Shown: positions 42,101 to 52,007, numbered from the stretch's first letter. The stretch is 64,000 nucleotides of DNA from a virus (IMGVR_UViG_3300032770_000004:79375-143374), one strand, 5' to 3'. Numbers and translations: made by a program. Notes: generated by a model not told the origin, from the letters alone.

Positions 42101-44948
42101 TTCGACTAACGACTTCCATGACGCAGACAATGGTGGTGTTAGCTTGGCTGAAGCTTTTGGTACCAACTTCGATTGGTCAGACTTTGCCGTCCATATGAAA
42201 GCACGCGGCAAGGCCAACGGCATTATGTGGCGATACTATCGTCATGGCCCCGAAGGCAACTATGCTCGTGTCCAATACACTTACCCGACAGTTGCAAGTC
42301 AGGCCACATCAGTGGTGACTGTCAATACACGTCTTGATGATTACGTTGACATTGGCATCAGTCTTAGATCCGGCGCAGCACGTACCGGTGTTGGAATTCA
42401 CAACACATCAGCAATCGGCGCCATCGCTACTTCAGGACCGGACGTCAACAATCTTTATACCTACCTGTATGTAATGTACCTAGCAGTTTCGAGTGGCCAG
42501 CGTGTCATTCAGCTGAACTACACGGGCGGTAACGCAAATGTGTTTAGCGGCGTCGTCACGGGTGGCACTTCCGGAGCTACTGCGACAGTAGTTAGCGACA
42601 CCCCAGGAGGAACCGGTACTGGCGTGCTTATTCTAACAGGCCCAGTCGGTTCCTTTGTCAATGGCGAAACCATTACAGCTGGTTCTGCCTCTGCTACCAC
42701 TAACGGTACAATGTATGGTCTCACTACCCTAACTCTCACGCTTCCTTCGCCGGCTACAGACCATGGTTGGGCCGTTGGTAACATCATCTGGTTCCAGAGT
42801 ACCAATGTCAACTTCTCGTCGGGACCATACACTATCACTGCCCGTACAGCATCTAGCATCAGTTTCGTAGACGTTGCCACAACGCAAGGCGCTACAGCTA
42901 CGCCTGGGCGTGTAAGTCAGGATACACTTGGAGAAGTCACGCTCAATGGAAGTACAGTGGTCGTAGGCGACATCTTCACGATGACCCCCTCCCTTTCGAT
43001 GATTGTTGGAGCGCCTCCAGTATTTCAAACAATCAAGACCTTAACGCTCGGAAGTGACAGCTTTACGGGCCAATCACCTAATGCGGGAACTCCTACAACC
43101 ACGCTTTCGTGGTACTACATTGGAAACACTGCCAATGTCTCGTGGTATCCATTGGATTCAAGTAACACGCTTACGAACATCAATACCGACGTTAGCGGAT
43201 CTGCCAATACGCCAATCTCTGGATACATCTACGGAACTCCTTCGAGCACCATCCTTGCTGCAAGCTATGAAGCTCCTGGCAATGGCGGTATTGGAAATAC
43301 CTATCCTTGGTACAACCTCGTTGACGGCATCAACTACGTACTCTCTAACACGATGCCAGGATCGCCTTCGACCCAGGTCAATTTCACATTCAAGAATGCT
43401 ACGGATGGATCTCTATCGACGAATTCAGATTGGATTGATGAAGATGTTCGTCTTGTTCCGACCACCGTCGCAAACATCGTCAACTATCTCAACAGCGCTG
43501 CTATCGGCGGATTGTTTGAGGCAACCGAAATTGCTATTGCCCAAGACGGCCAGAAGCCGCAAATCACCACCATCACAGTTGGAAGCCAAGGTGACATCAA
43601 TGTCAGCGGCGGCAATGCCAACAACGTAGCGGTACCCATTGTTGGTAGCGCAGTTGTGGCGGCTGATACCTCCGTGGTTTCCGTCCTTGCTTCTGAAGCT
43701 GATGGACTGAGAGGAAATGCGTGGGTGCGCCTAGAGAATGCTGTGGTTGCTCCAAAGGCGATCATCACCAGTGCGACTGCGTTGACTAGTATCGACGCCA
43801 CGGGCGCAATCGTAGTAACGGGTACGAAGCTTTGGAAGTGGAGTGCTGATGGTGGATCCACAGAAGACATTGCATCGGCAAACTGGCAGATTGAACGTCA
43901 AGGAAACTACATGGCTTATGTTTGGACGGGCGCCAGTCCGTATACCAATTTCGCCAATGTAGCCGAAGGTGACTGGGTATACCTTACCAATTTCACCGGA
44001 ACGATGAATACCCTCAATACGGGTGTCTTCCGTGTAGTGCGAACCAACGGAGTAGATACTTTCTGGATCGAAAACCCAAACGGAGTAGAAGAGATTTCGA
44101 GTGCGGTTACGATGTTCTTTGACTACAACAGCGCTATCTACAACGATACGCTGATTATAAACACTCCATTGTGGGGTAGCGCCAACGTTGGTACGTGGAC
44201 CGTTCTTGCACCAGACCTTACCAATCAATACCGAATTCTTGTCAAAAGCTTGACAGGTCAAGTCCCCGTAGCGGCGGGTCCTGTAGCAGCTCTTGGAATC
44301 AACGCCGGATTGATCCAGGTCTATGAATCGAGCCCTTCACGCCTCACTAAGCAGATCAGTGGTATCGCCCCTAATGGAAGCTCGCTTGTTGACATCAAAT
44401 TCACGACTAAGGGCGGCTACCAGAATGTGGGTGCTGCATATGGCACGATTATCAGGGCTCTAGACAAACTCCAGTTTGGTATCGACCAGACAACGGGAGC
44501 CGTACAGTCTATCAATCCAGGTGTCGATGCCTATGTTCACAACGCAGGCCTAATTGCTGAAGCTAACAAGGTTGTCTATGGCGACGAGAGCGACAGCTCA
44601 AGCTATCCTGGAATTGCCGCTGCTGGAGCTAATATCAATATTAGTGGGCCAATTATTCGCAGGATTCAGGTCTCGTTTGCTGTCCGTGCCGCTACTGGCG
44701 TAGATACCCAAGACATTCGAGCCAAGGTACGATCGGCCGTTGCTTCTGTCATCAATCAAGCTGGCGTAGGTGAATCTATCGCTATCAGCAAACTAATTAC
44801 CGCAGCCCAGGGCATCAATGGAGTCGTGGGTATCACGGTACTCGCTCCTGTCTATGGAAGCGGCAACGATCTAATCCCAATTCAACCCTTTGAAAAGGCC
44901 TTGGTCTTGGACGTTGAACAAGACATCCAGGTCAGTCTCGTGGAGTAA
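39156..44948 (+). CDS. Very large gpJ-like baseplate wedge protein
   Basis: 1930 residues, several times the usual size (about 300-500). The N-terminal ~300 residues (LGLPSLRVGSPALSILEAAAQSD, then 'DDQSYRERIRSARNSRSKGT') and the last ~90 residues (RRIQVSFAVRAATGVDTQDI, then 'GINGVVGITVL') are recognisable gpJ/gp6-type parts. Between them lies about 1500 residues of Thr/Ser/Gly-rich beta-structured sequence, probably a chain of inserted receptor- or carbohydrate-binding domains displayed at the baseplate rim. No catalytic motif is evident in the insert. Confidence 0.75.
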   Translation: MADIPTPRSYSQILGEMVDALLSRLGLPSLRVGSPALSILEAAAQSDLRSSQDIFNLLNSLSLDRASGLALDRIGADEQVPRLGQTAASGAVDISDTAFTKISTLIYQGLGSPIVGTMTLNVDDASLFPTSGNIYVGRGTTNYEGPIPYTATTNVGSYWALTLGTGTTKFHNLGEGVVLAQGGNRNIPAGTLMATPQGNAGTAVQFSTLYGATIPDGETLVQNIPSVARVPGSIGNVIANSVTTFVSPPFTTAAVNNPAPFANGLDTEDDQSYRERIRSARNSRSKGTDLAIQTGVIGITALDENKRVLSASIVTREDEPVTLYIDDGTGYEPISEGIAFEIIVDDALGGEQYLQLANGRPVQKASIVSALSAPFVLSDNCQLAVEVSGVRSTHQFPASDFSEITNASAFEVAASINSDPAISWSASATNNGNNVLIFAKADSNEDLQVVAADAGLIDANDLLGFNTNPAKTLWLYKNDVLLEKDGELALLTTKPQSQWSSIATGATLNISVDGIPLTITINDVDFINAGTSYVKVAATNSLASWAQVLNYKIPGVTVTVDGGSLDFTSNSGRSSRAAIAITGGSMQGAMFSTMTAQGRNKDYSLDRNLGQIKLETPLIAEDRLTAGSLNTRGFVVTPAFTTHNIASVATSVAGQNGAELWVVVDGNAQIVNIGAGIGTSLTVTNPTSPTWGKRVRYNSNAAANLFGNALEGDWVIATDLAFNIANRGAYRIAAVDAGGTWIEVERPSSWSTTQAAFNLLTGGMKVVRTLVEPQRVFITTANNYTALSLVTAMQPQLDGATAEVYQTQQVLLRTNSFTGGDIAVVAANDEGVLLGFPLTGAVASGISHLASIVASHPQTGTPGFNNYTVFSVTSSTVINYGSGTAPSSSGILVGLKALDDTSGTKYSNKNHISGIASQSGTVLTLRTPALEQWLPQDRFYVSSSYGITARDQIAVVVDGDEISKRYVMNMYRRVTPGSTTYGSTNDFHDADNGGVSLAEAFGTNFDWSDFAVHMKARGKANGIMWRYYRHGPEGNYARVQYTYPTVASQATSVVTVNTRLDDYVDIGISLRSGAARTGVGIHNTSAIGAIATSGPDVNNLYTYLYVMYLAVSSGQRVIQLNYTGGNANVFSGVVTGGTSGATATVVSDTPGGTGTGVLILTGPVGSFVNGETITAGSASATTNGTMYGLTTLTLTLPSPATDHGWAVGNIIWFQSTNVNFSSGPYTITARTASSISFVDVATTQGATATPGRVSQDTLGEVTLNGSTVVVGDIFTMTPSLSMIVGAPPVFQTIKTLTLGSDSFTGQSPNAGTPTTTLSWYYIGNTANVSWYPLDSSNTLTNINTDVSGSANTPISGYIYGTPSSTILAASYEAPGNGGIGNTYPWYNLVDGINYVLSNTMPGSPSTQVNFTFKNATDGSLSTNSDWIDEDVRLVPTTVANIVNYLNSAAIGGLFEATEIAIAQDGQKPQITTITVGSQGDINVSGGNANNVAVPIVGSAVVAADTSVVSVLASEADGLRGNAWVRLENAVVAPKAIITSATALTSIDATGAIVVTGTKLWKWSADGGSTEDIASANWQIERQGNYMAYVWTGASPYTNFANVAEGDWVYLTNFTGTMNTLNTGVFRVVRTNGVDTFWIENPNGVEEISSAVTMFFDYNSAIYNDTLIINTPLWGSANVGTWTVLAPDLTNQYRILVKSLTGQVPVAAGPVAALGINAGLIQVYESSPSRLTKQISGIAPNGSSLVDIKFTTKGGYQNVGAAYGTIIRALDKLQFGIDQTTGAVQSINPGVDAYVHNAGLIAEANKVVYGDESDSSSYPGIAAAGANINISGPIIRRIQVSFAVRAATGVDTQDIRAKVRSAVASVINQAGVGESIAISKLITAAQGINGVVGITVLAPVYGSGNDLIPIQPFEKALVLDVEQDIQVSLVE

Positions 44949-44950
44949 TC

Positions 44951-45967
44951 ATGTCTCTTCCTGCACTTAGCAAAACATACTACGCATACGGAAACGCTAC
45001 TGCTCCAGCTACAGATACCGTAGGGCACATTGCTTCATCGAACGCCTTCCTGCTGAAGCAATTTCTCGTTGGTAACGCTGTTGTAGGTGGCTCGTCATAT
45101 GGCACCCGCAATCCCAACAGTCTTTGGACCATCATGGGCTGCTGCGATTCTACGCAAGTGAAGACAGATGGTACTGACCTCTGGACCGACTACACGAAGG
45201 TCGTCTGGGCGAATAGTGGGTCAGCACATTCGTGGATATGGTTGCGTAACACGACGATTGGCCGCGACATCGTGATTGATGCCAACTCCTCTGCCTTCAC
45301 GTCTATCCGCATCACTGGCTCACGCACCGCTGACGCTCCGTTCTCTGGTGGCACGACTACGGCTGGGCCGACCAGTACGTACGAGTATACGGCGAAGACT
45401 TATAGCAACGGTACGAACATCAACTCTCCGTGGATCGCTGACACGGTGACAAGTGCTACTAATTATGCGCATTTTTGCTGCCCGGGTGATGGCACATGGG
45501 CCTTCTACACCTCGCGCGGCGGGTCTGGATACTTCAACCAAGCGATCGAGATGGTGCAGACGACCAACGCTGCGTCGGCCGACCACTACAACACTTTTTG
45601 GATGTTGGACTCGGCCAGTGCCACGCGCGGTTGCTTCGCTGCTGGAAATCTGACGAGCAACAACACGGCGGTCGGCCGCACCTTCAATAACGCTACGGGC
45701 GCCAACGGCGGACTCAGCGCTGGAAATAACTTCGGCGGTAACGTCCTCAACTCAACGGGGCTCGACGCAGGTACATCGAACTACATGGCTGTCCCGATCC
45801 ATATCTACACGTTCACGGGAAGTGCCGCGTATCGAGGCCAGTGGCCGGATCACTACCATGTGGCGAATGCGCCGATTGGTGGAAGCTACCCTAGCGCTGC
45901 CGCACAAACACACGTAGTAGTTGGTGACGTAGTGTGTCCTTTCCCCGGCGTGAACCTTTTGACCTAA
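44951..45967 (+). CDS. Virion protein, probable tail-tip adhesin
   Basis: 338 residues, rich in Ser, Thr, Asn, Gly and Trp, with no catalytic motif. It starts 2 bases after the wedge stop, is co-oriented with it, and precedes two Ig-like/Kelch proteins, so it probably belongs to the host-contact apparatus. From about base 45,150 its GC and codon use shift towards G/C-ending codons relative to both neighbours, suggesting an exchanged receptor-binding region. No family recognised. Confidence 0.6.
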   Translation: MSLPALSKTYYAYGNATAPATDTVGHIASSNAFLLKQFLVGNAVVGGSSYGTRNPNSLWTIMGCCDSTQVKTDGTDLWTDYTKVVWANSGSAHSWIWLRNTTIGRDIVIDANSSAFTSIRITGSRTADAPFSGGTTTAGPTSTYEYTAKTYSNGTNINSPWIADTVTSATNYAHFCCPGDGTWAFYTSRGGSGYFNQAIEMVQTTNAASADHYNTFWMLDSASATRGCFAAGNLTSNNTAVGRTFNNATGANGGLSAGNNFGGNVLNSTGLDAGTSNYMAVPIHIYTFTGSAAYRGQWPDHYHVANAPIGGSYPSAAAQTHVVVGDVVCPFPGVNLLT

Positions 45968-45977
45968 GAGATAAGCC

Positions 45978-46934
45978 GTGACAGACGTCTCCAATATCGC
46001 GCTCTATGGGGATCAGGGTCCTTACTTTGTTCCGCTTGCGCAGATTCAGCCTAACCTTTCAGGAATGTACCTGCTAGGTGCCGTTAACAAGCTGAGTCTT
46101 GATGCTGTCGTCACGTCTTCCAATCAATTTATAGTAACTCTAGGTGAGCTAGTTACTCGCGCATCGACTAGTGCTTCTGACTATTCTGTCAGTGGTCCAT
46201 CAACAATTACGGTGACAGGAGTTACTTGGAACAGCACAGATACGTTCATCACGTGTACCTATACCGGCGCTTTCGTAGCTGGTACATACACACTTTCAAT
46301 TACTGCCGATACCATTTCCGATTTGAACGGAAACTTCAACAGTAACTCTCCTATCCCGCTTCTAAACACGACGTTTTCCGTGCCAACGATGACCTATGTC
46401 AGTCCTACTGGCGGTGCGTCTACAATACATCTGACCTATTCGTTGCCTCCTTACATTTCTGGAGACGCCGCTGTACCTGCCAATTGGATCATCACGGGAA
46501 GTGGTGTACCGGTGACAGTCACGAGTGTCACGACATCGGGGAACGACATCGTCTTGGGCGTTACCGAGCAAACCCAGGGGGCTAGCTATCAGGTGACAAT
46601 GCCAGCTGGCATCAGCGGAATTTCAGGCGTTAGCTACATAGCGTTATCTGGATCTTTCGTTGCCAACTTCACCGGAACCGGTATTGCACCGACTATCCTA
46701 ATCGCCTTCCCAGAGAACGATGCATACAAAGTGGACGTAATCTTTAGTGAGGCGGTAGTGGACACCGAAGCTTTGGTTGCTGCTAATTACAGCATCAACA
46801 ATGGGTTGCAGGTGTACTCCGTGGATAAGCTAAGTGATAGCTCCTATCGTCTCCACACAAGCCAGCAAACCGCTGGAGTAGTGTACACCCTCATCGTTAG
46901 CAACATTCATGATCTCAAGGGGAATCTGATTTAA
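45978..46934 (+). CDS. Ig-like domain virion protein (GTG start)
   Basis: 318 residues from GTG at 45978. It contains about three similar beta-sandwich modules (for example 'FIVTLGELVTRASTSASDYSVSG', 'TLSITADTISDLNGNF' and 'VDVIFSEAVVDTEALVAANYSI') in the style of bacterial Ig-like or SwmB-type repeats, which describe boundary conditions 'E-x-V-x-x-A-x-x-x-x-N-Y-x-I'. Such modules decorate phage tails and aid adhesion. The next gene begins with the same module type, which suggests the two share an origin. Confidence 0.65.
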   Translation: MTDVSNIALYGDQGPYFVPLAQIQPNLSGMYLLGAVNKLSLDAVVTSSNQFIVTLGELVTRASTSASDYSVSGPSTITVTGVTWNSTDTFITCTYTGAFVAGTYTLSITADTISDLNGNFNSNSPIPLLNTTFSVPTMTYVSPTGGASTIHLTYSLPPYISGDAAVPANWIITGSGVPVTVTSVTTSGNDIVLGVTEQTQGASYQVTMPAGISGISGVSYIALSGSFVANFTGTGIAPTILIAFPENDAYKVDVIFSEAVVDTEALVAANYSINNGLQVYSVDKLSDSSYRLHTSQQTAGVVYTLIVSNIHDLKGNLI

Positions 46935-46935
46935 A

Positions 46936-49900
46936 ATGCCAGCAACTACTACGTTCACAGGTATTGGAATTTCGCTTCAGTCTGTTACTCCACAGACTAA
47001 CGGATCTTCCTTGCTTGTGCGTTTTACAACAGTTCCACTTCAGGTAAGTCCACTTGGCGCTAATGATGCGTTGAATCCGGCTAACTATGCTCTTACGGGT
47101 CCTGGTTCTGCTGCCATTTCGAGTGTTTCATCGGTAGCTACGGATTCGCAATCTGTAGCCATCGCATTCAGTTCTCCACTTGCTGCTGGAACGTGGATAC
47201 TCACTGTAACGAATATTCAAACCCCCGGGGCCGTTGGCCTGATTCCGCCTACCAGCATGACCTTCTTGGTCACGGTTAGCGCCAATGCCACCTCATTGGC
47301 GGCTGGCGCTAGCAATGATGATGCAGAAAAAATCATTCGTAAGCACCTCAGTCAAGGAATGGCTGGTGACAACTGGAATGCTCTCATCGCGGGGCTAGCT
47401 AGTGGAGACGATGCAAACTGGACCAATGCCGAGCTTGCATTTGATCAGCTCTTTGAGATTTCCGCCAGCGGCGCTTATCTTGACCGTCTTGGCTCCAATC
47501 GCGGTATTGTTCGACCACCCGATGTCGGACTGAGCGATGACCTCTACCGCCAGCTCCTGATCGCCCTTAACAGCAACAAACTGACCCACGAAGCTCTCCG
47601 TGAAATCCTGGCTATCTTCTATGGCCAGGATGCATTGCGAGCCTGGGCAGAGACCTCGCTTGAGGAGCCATTTGCCCTTAAAGATGGATCTACGCTGACC
47701 TGGGAACTCGACGAAGATACGGACCTATCTACGACCTTCTCGGCTGAACAATTCACTCAAATCGAAGCCGCTACCGCACTCGAAGTCGCGTCCATACTAA
47801 CCAAAGCCATGGCCGATGCTGGTACCTTCGGCTATGCAGCGGCTGTTGTCAATCCAATTACTGGTGGCAAGCGAGTTCGCATCTATAGCGGCAGCCTGGG
47901 CCTTAAGTCTTTCGTACGCATTACTGGTGGAACAGCACAGCCCTTCGTTCGTTTCCCGCTCTACAAAGAGGTCTACAGTGGTACGGTCACTTCTGGACTT
48001 GGTTACAACTGGTCATATAGCAACCCTTCTCAGGGCGTTACCAGAATCTCGCTTACTACAGTCGGCCAGCCGCTAATCGATATCTCGTCAATTCAGGCGG
48101 GGGACTATGTAGTAATTGGCCCCAACATCAACGTAGCTTCGGGTTCGTACTCCATTACGGCTGTTGATTATTCGTGGAGCGGCACATCACTCACGCAATC
48201 GTTTGATCTCGATGTCGATTTGGGATTCGTTGGTTCTACTCTTCAAATAGGAAATGACGACTATCGCTTCTTCAACCCTCAGAAACAAACAATCCTTAAT
48301 GGATCCAGAACTGTGGTGGTTGCCCAGGTTCAGCCCGGTCAAGTCGATATTCAAATTCCTGCAACTACCCAGGCTGTCAGTAGAGGACCCAGAATCGCTG
48401 CATATGGTCGAGATAACGCAACCACATTGGCAGTGGAGAGCTACATCCGTGACACTGACGGAACGGTTACGCTCAATCTCAGCGAGAGCCTTGGTTCACC
48501 GCTCGCCGCCAATTCTCAAATCTTCCTAGAGGGCTTTAGGCCTGCGCTTAGTCGCCCATGGACTAGCCCCGGCGTACCTGGAACATACCCTGCTGTAGCT
48601 ACAGCAAACGCCAGTTATGGCACTTGTTGGACATCTACCCAGACTCCCCCGTCTGCAAATAAGCATTTCAGCAGAATGGTGGCGTTGCAGAACGATGACA
48701 TTCTGATTACCGGAGGACTCTCGTTCTCTGGTGGTGTCACTGCCGGTGAATCCGCGAAAGCTAATAGATTCCGTCTTGCATCAACCACTACCACGGTCAA
48801 TGACGGCAGTGAAGCCGATGGAGCATCGAGATTTTCGTATCAGTGGATCGCGACGGCAGATATGAATACGGCACGCCTGGAACACGCACAGTCCCTGCTT
48901 GCTGATGGGCGCGTATTGGTGACGGGTGGTCAGTCATCAACAGGAAGCGGGATAGTATTCAACGTTATCACCGCTAAGAATTCGCCAGAGATTTATTCTC
49001 CATCTACCAATACCTGGACCAATGTAGCCGCAATGTCTATGAAGCGTACGGGCCATCAACAGGTGACGATGAACAACAACAAAGTCATCGTGATTGGTGG
49101 CGCCTTTAACATGGGCACGGCCACGAATACTACCGAAATTTTCGATCCGTCAACTGGCGTATGGTCAGCTGGTGCTTCGATGTCCATTCCCAGATACCAG
49201 CACAAAGCGGTTGCTCTCTCTGATGGTCGAATCTTTGTGACTGGCGGACGCACGCTCGGCCAAACAATGGCTACGCCAAATACCTGTCTAGCGTACTGGA
49301 CAATGGATGACTCCAGCAATCCTACTTTTGTCAACGATTTAGTTGGTAGTTGGCCGCTGGCTGTGCATGGTAGCCCTACTATCATTGATGGAAAGGTTAA
49401 TTCGGCACGTGACTTCACTGTCTCTGGTTCATGGGCAGATGAAAATGGCTACCTGAATGATCCTACCGCTATTTCCCTGCTAACAGGCGAATGGACTATC
49501 GAATTCTGGCTTCCCGCTGGATCCGGAACAGACGGCGTACTATTCGCGTATGGAGGACCAACCGGCGTCCTTGCAGACAATCTACTTTTTGAAGTAGGTC
49601 TTGCCGGAGGTGCCATTTATTGGAAGTGGCAATATGGTGCTGGTGTGAATGTCACTGCCACGGCTACTACCACTTTGGCTGGATGGCAATATGTAGGAAC
49701 ATTCATTGCTGTCAGAAAGAAGTTCAATGGAACTAACTATGACGTTTCTTGGTTTCTCAATGGCGTCGTAATGGACACCTGGACAAACCAAACGAATTGT
49801 GCAGGCGGTACTAATGCACAATGGTTTATCTGTGCAGATCCTAAAACCTCACCTGTTGTGAATGGTGGATCGCGAGCTATTCTTGATGAAGCTCGTATCA

Positions 49901-51582
49901 GCAACGTCGCTCTTTTAGATTCCGATATCCTTAACGACTACTACACTACCTCAGGTTGGGTTGGTTTCTTGTGGGATATCGAAAACGTTGAGGGCGTAGC
50001 AACAGATAGAACCGCTTTCTATACTCCCGGTACTAATACCTGGACAGAAGGACCCAAAATGCAGTTCGGTAGAGCCCTGCATAACATGCATCTGCTACCA
50101 GATGGGAAAGTTTTGGTCTACGGAGGATATGGCCGCGATCTCACGACAGAACTCCCACCACAACATCAGGATGAAGTCACGACTTGGCCCAATCTGTCTG
50201 GCGTAACAATGTCGGCAGAGTATTGGGATCCAAATACCAATCGTTGGTATGCAACTGAAGCACCTTCACAGCTATATGTTGATGCATGTTCAGTTTATTT
50301 GCCAACTAGCAATCAGATTATAGTCACAAATCCTCGTAACACCGCACAATCAATTGACTATTCCCAAATTGGTGTTTACACTAATTCTATTCCTTTTAGG
50401 GTTGAGGCGTTCGATTGTACAAATAAGACCTGGAAAGTTCTTCCGATCCAAAATACATCGGATCAATATCTTTCCACCACCTATGGAATCCATGCAGGCA
50501 GCGATGTCGTACTGATTACAGGTGGAGTGAATGGAAGCCTTGTACCGTATCCTAATGCTACGCTTTTGACTCCAGGTGCCACACAGTTTGTAGGTGGTGG
50601 TCTAAACGGGCTCCATTCAGTCGTATCATCTACCACTGGATCTATCACCATCTCGACTCCGAGCTATCCATTCTTCTCGACCAATTTTGGAGACGCAGGT
50701 TATCAAGGCGGACAAGTTTTCGACACTACCAATTGGACATACAACGACCTATACACGAACTACACCTATCAGATTAGCAATTTTGTGCGTAGCTCTAACG
50801 TGGCGACGTTGACATTAAATACGACTGCCGGGCTCTCTGTCGGCCAGTCTGTATATGTCAACATCAATACCAATGTGCCGATGGGTATCAAAACCCTCAC
50901 GGCTGTAACACCTACAACTATCTCGTACGTTGATACTGGTACTGACATTGGCTCTACACCTACAACAGGCGTAGTTGATATCAATCAGAATCCCAATGCA
51001 GCGATCCGTATCGGCGCAGTAGCAACACAGCCCTCTACTGACCCTGGTCCATACATCTTTGATCCAAAACTCGGACTTTCTGTTCTCAGCACAGCTACTA
51101 CTCTTCAAACAGCTATTCTGACCGGCCAACAAGTAGGCACCTTGACGGTAGCAGACAACAGTGCGTTCCCTAACGCCGAAGGATATTTAGTCATTGACTT
51201 CGGAATGTCAACACAGAGCAGCCCCATCCGTTATCTAGGCAAGTTTGGAACAAACATGCTCATCGTTGATTTTAGTTATGTAGCCGAACATGACTTCACG
51301 GTTGGCTCTACTGTAACCCTTCTACAGGGAAGGAATCCGTTTGTACCTGCCATTCCTTTGGACTCGGCCAACTTCTACATCACCGGCTCTACTATTGGTC
51401 GTATCGCTGCCCAAAACTTCCTCGCTGGTGCTGCTGCGACTGGCATCACTTTGTCAATCGACGTGGTCTATCCAGGAGATCGCGGACTTGGAGCAGAAGG
51501 CTATCCCACCGAAAACGCATCCAAACTGTCAGATGTGGTCAGAATGTTCGGTGGAGATAACCTTGACGAGGAGGGCCTATGA
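46936..51582 (+). CDS. Tail protein with Ig-like, Kelch propeller and LamG-like domains
   Basis: 1548 residues. Ig-like module (1-120), a helical tail-type region (125-240: DDAEKIIRKHLSQGM ... LDRLGSNRGIVRPPD), beta region, then Kelch blades from ~576 (DDILITGG, DGRVLVTGG with 'EIYSPSTNTW', KVIVIGG with 'EIFDPSTGVW', DGRIFVTGG). A concanavalin/LamG-like domain (~783-1005) interrupts the propeller, which resumes at ~1030 (DGKVLVYGG). The C-terminal 300 residues are beta-rich. This is a plausible host-binding fibre; Kelch blades of this wording are abundant in Myxococcota. Its stop overlaps the next start (ATGA). Confidence 0.75.
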   Translation: MPATTTFTGIGISLQSVTPQTNGSSLLVRFTTVPLQVSPLGANDALNPANYALTGPGSAAISSVSSVATDSQSVAIAFSSPLAAGTWILTVTNIQTPGAVGLIPPTSMTFLVTVSANATSLAAGASNDDAEKIIRKHLSQGMAGDNWNALIAGLASGDDANWTNAELAFDQLFEISASGAYLDRLGSNRGIVRPPDVGLSDDLYRQLLIALNSNKLTHEALREILAIFYGQDALRAWAETSLEEPFALKDGSTLTWELDEDTDLSTTFSAEQFTQIEAATALEVASILTKAMADAGTFGYAAAVVNPITGGKRVRIYSGSLGLKSFVRITGGTAQPFVRFPLYKEVYSGTVTSGLGYNWSYSNPSQGVTRISLTTVGQPLIDISSIQAGDYVVIGPNINVASGSYSITAVDYSWSGTSLTQSFDLDVDLGFVGSTLQIGNDDYRFFNPQKQTILNGSRTVVVAQVQPGQVDIQIPATTQAVSRGPRIAAYGRDNATTLAVESYIRDTDGTVTLNLSESLGSPLAANSQIFLEGFRPALSRPWTSPGVPGTYPAVATANASYGTCWTSTQTPPSANKHFSRMVALQNDDILITGGLSFSGGVTAGESAKANRFRLASTTTTVNDGSEADGASRFSYQWIATADMNTARLEHAQSLLADGRVLVTGGQSSTGSGIVFNVITAKNSPEIYSPSTNTWTNVAAMSMKRTGHQQVTMNNNKVIVIGGAFNMGTATNTTEIFDPSTGVWSAGASMSIPRYQHKAVALSDGRIFVTGGRTLGQTMATPNTCLAYWTMDDSSNPTFVNDLVGSWPLAVHGSPTIIDGKVNSARDFTVSGSWADENGYLNDPTAISLLTGEWTIEFWLPAGSGTDGVLFAYGGPTGVLADNLLFEVGLAGGAIYWKWQYGAGVNVTATATTTLAGWQYVGTFIAVRKKFNGTNYDVSWFLNGVVMDTWTNQTNCAGGTNAQWFICADPKTSPVVNGGSRAILDEARISNVALLDSDILNDYYTTSGWVGFLWDIENVEGVATDRTAFYTPGTNTWTEGPKMQFGRALHNMHLLPDGKVLVYGGYGRDLTTELPPQHQDEVTTWPNLSGVTMSAEYWDPNTNRWYATEAPSQLYVDACSVYLPTSNQIIVTNPRNTAQSIDYSQIGVYTNSIPFRVEAFDCTNKTWKVLPIQNTSDQYLSTTYGIHAGSDVVLITGGVNGSLVPYPNATLLTPGATQFVGGGLNGLHSVVSSTTGSITISTPSYPFFSTNFGDAGYQGGQVFDTTNWTYNDLYTNYTYQISNFVRSSNVATLTLNTTAGLSVGQSVYVNINTNVPMGIKTLTAVTPTTISYVDTGTDIGSTPTTGVVDINQNPNAAIRIGAVATQPSTDPGPYIFDPKLGLSVLSTATTLQTAILTGQQVGTLTVADNSAFPNAEGYLVIDFGMSTQSSPIRYLGKFGTNMLIVDFSYVAEHDFTVGSTVTLLQGRNPFVPAIPLDSANFYITGSTIGRIAAQNFLAGAAATGITLSIDVVYPGDRGLGAEGYPTENASKLSDVVRMFGGDNLDEEGL

Positions 51583-52007
51583 GAGCACGTTCGATAGTCA
51601 CAGCAGGTGTCATTTGTTACATTAATGGTAAGCCTTTCGGGCGCGTCAAGGACTTTAGATTTGAAAGTTCTACCGGCAAGAAGCCGCAGTACGCTGTCGA
51701 CACGCTTGAGCCATACGAGTTGATTCCCACTATTACCAGGGTTACGGGGAGCATGACACTTCAACGTACTGTAGGAGACGCAGGTGCAGAAGGAGCTGCC
51801 TTGACGGTTCGTTTCGAAGACCTCCCACGCGAGCGTTACTTTAGCGTTCAACTCATTGAACGAGTCAGTGATACCCTCATTTTCGAAGCAAAATACTGTG
51901 CAGTTACGCGTCAATCCTGGAGTTTCCCCGAGAAAGGGGTTGTCACCGGATCCGTGGAATTCGAAGCCATCGACTGGTCCAATGAACTTCGCCCAGCCCA
52001 GGCGTAA
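51579..52007 (+). CDS. Second tail-tube-like protein
   Basis: 142 residues. The beta pattern - 'GVICYINGKPFGRVKDFRFESS', 'TITRVTGSMTLQRTVGDAG', 'VVTGSVEFEAIDWSNEL' - is that of tube-fold proteins, with a loop-strand-helix like the tail tube at 13418 but little direct identity. It could be an initiator of the tube at the hub or a tail terminator-type ring. GGAGG ribosome-binding site and ATGA overlap with the Kelch gene. Its stop forms the GTAATCT motif. Confidence 0.6.
   Translation: MRARSIVTAGVICYINGKPFGRVKDFRFESSTGKKPQYAVDTLEPYELIPTITRVTGSMTLQRTVGDAGAEGAALTVRFEDLPRERYFSVQLIERVSDTLIFEAKYCAVTRQSWSFPEKGVVTGSVEFEAIDWSNELRPAQA

Noticed and set aside
46737-46744. GTAATCTT inside the Ig-like protein gene
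   Set aside because: It codes for Val-Ile-Phe in frame; no gene begins near it.
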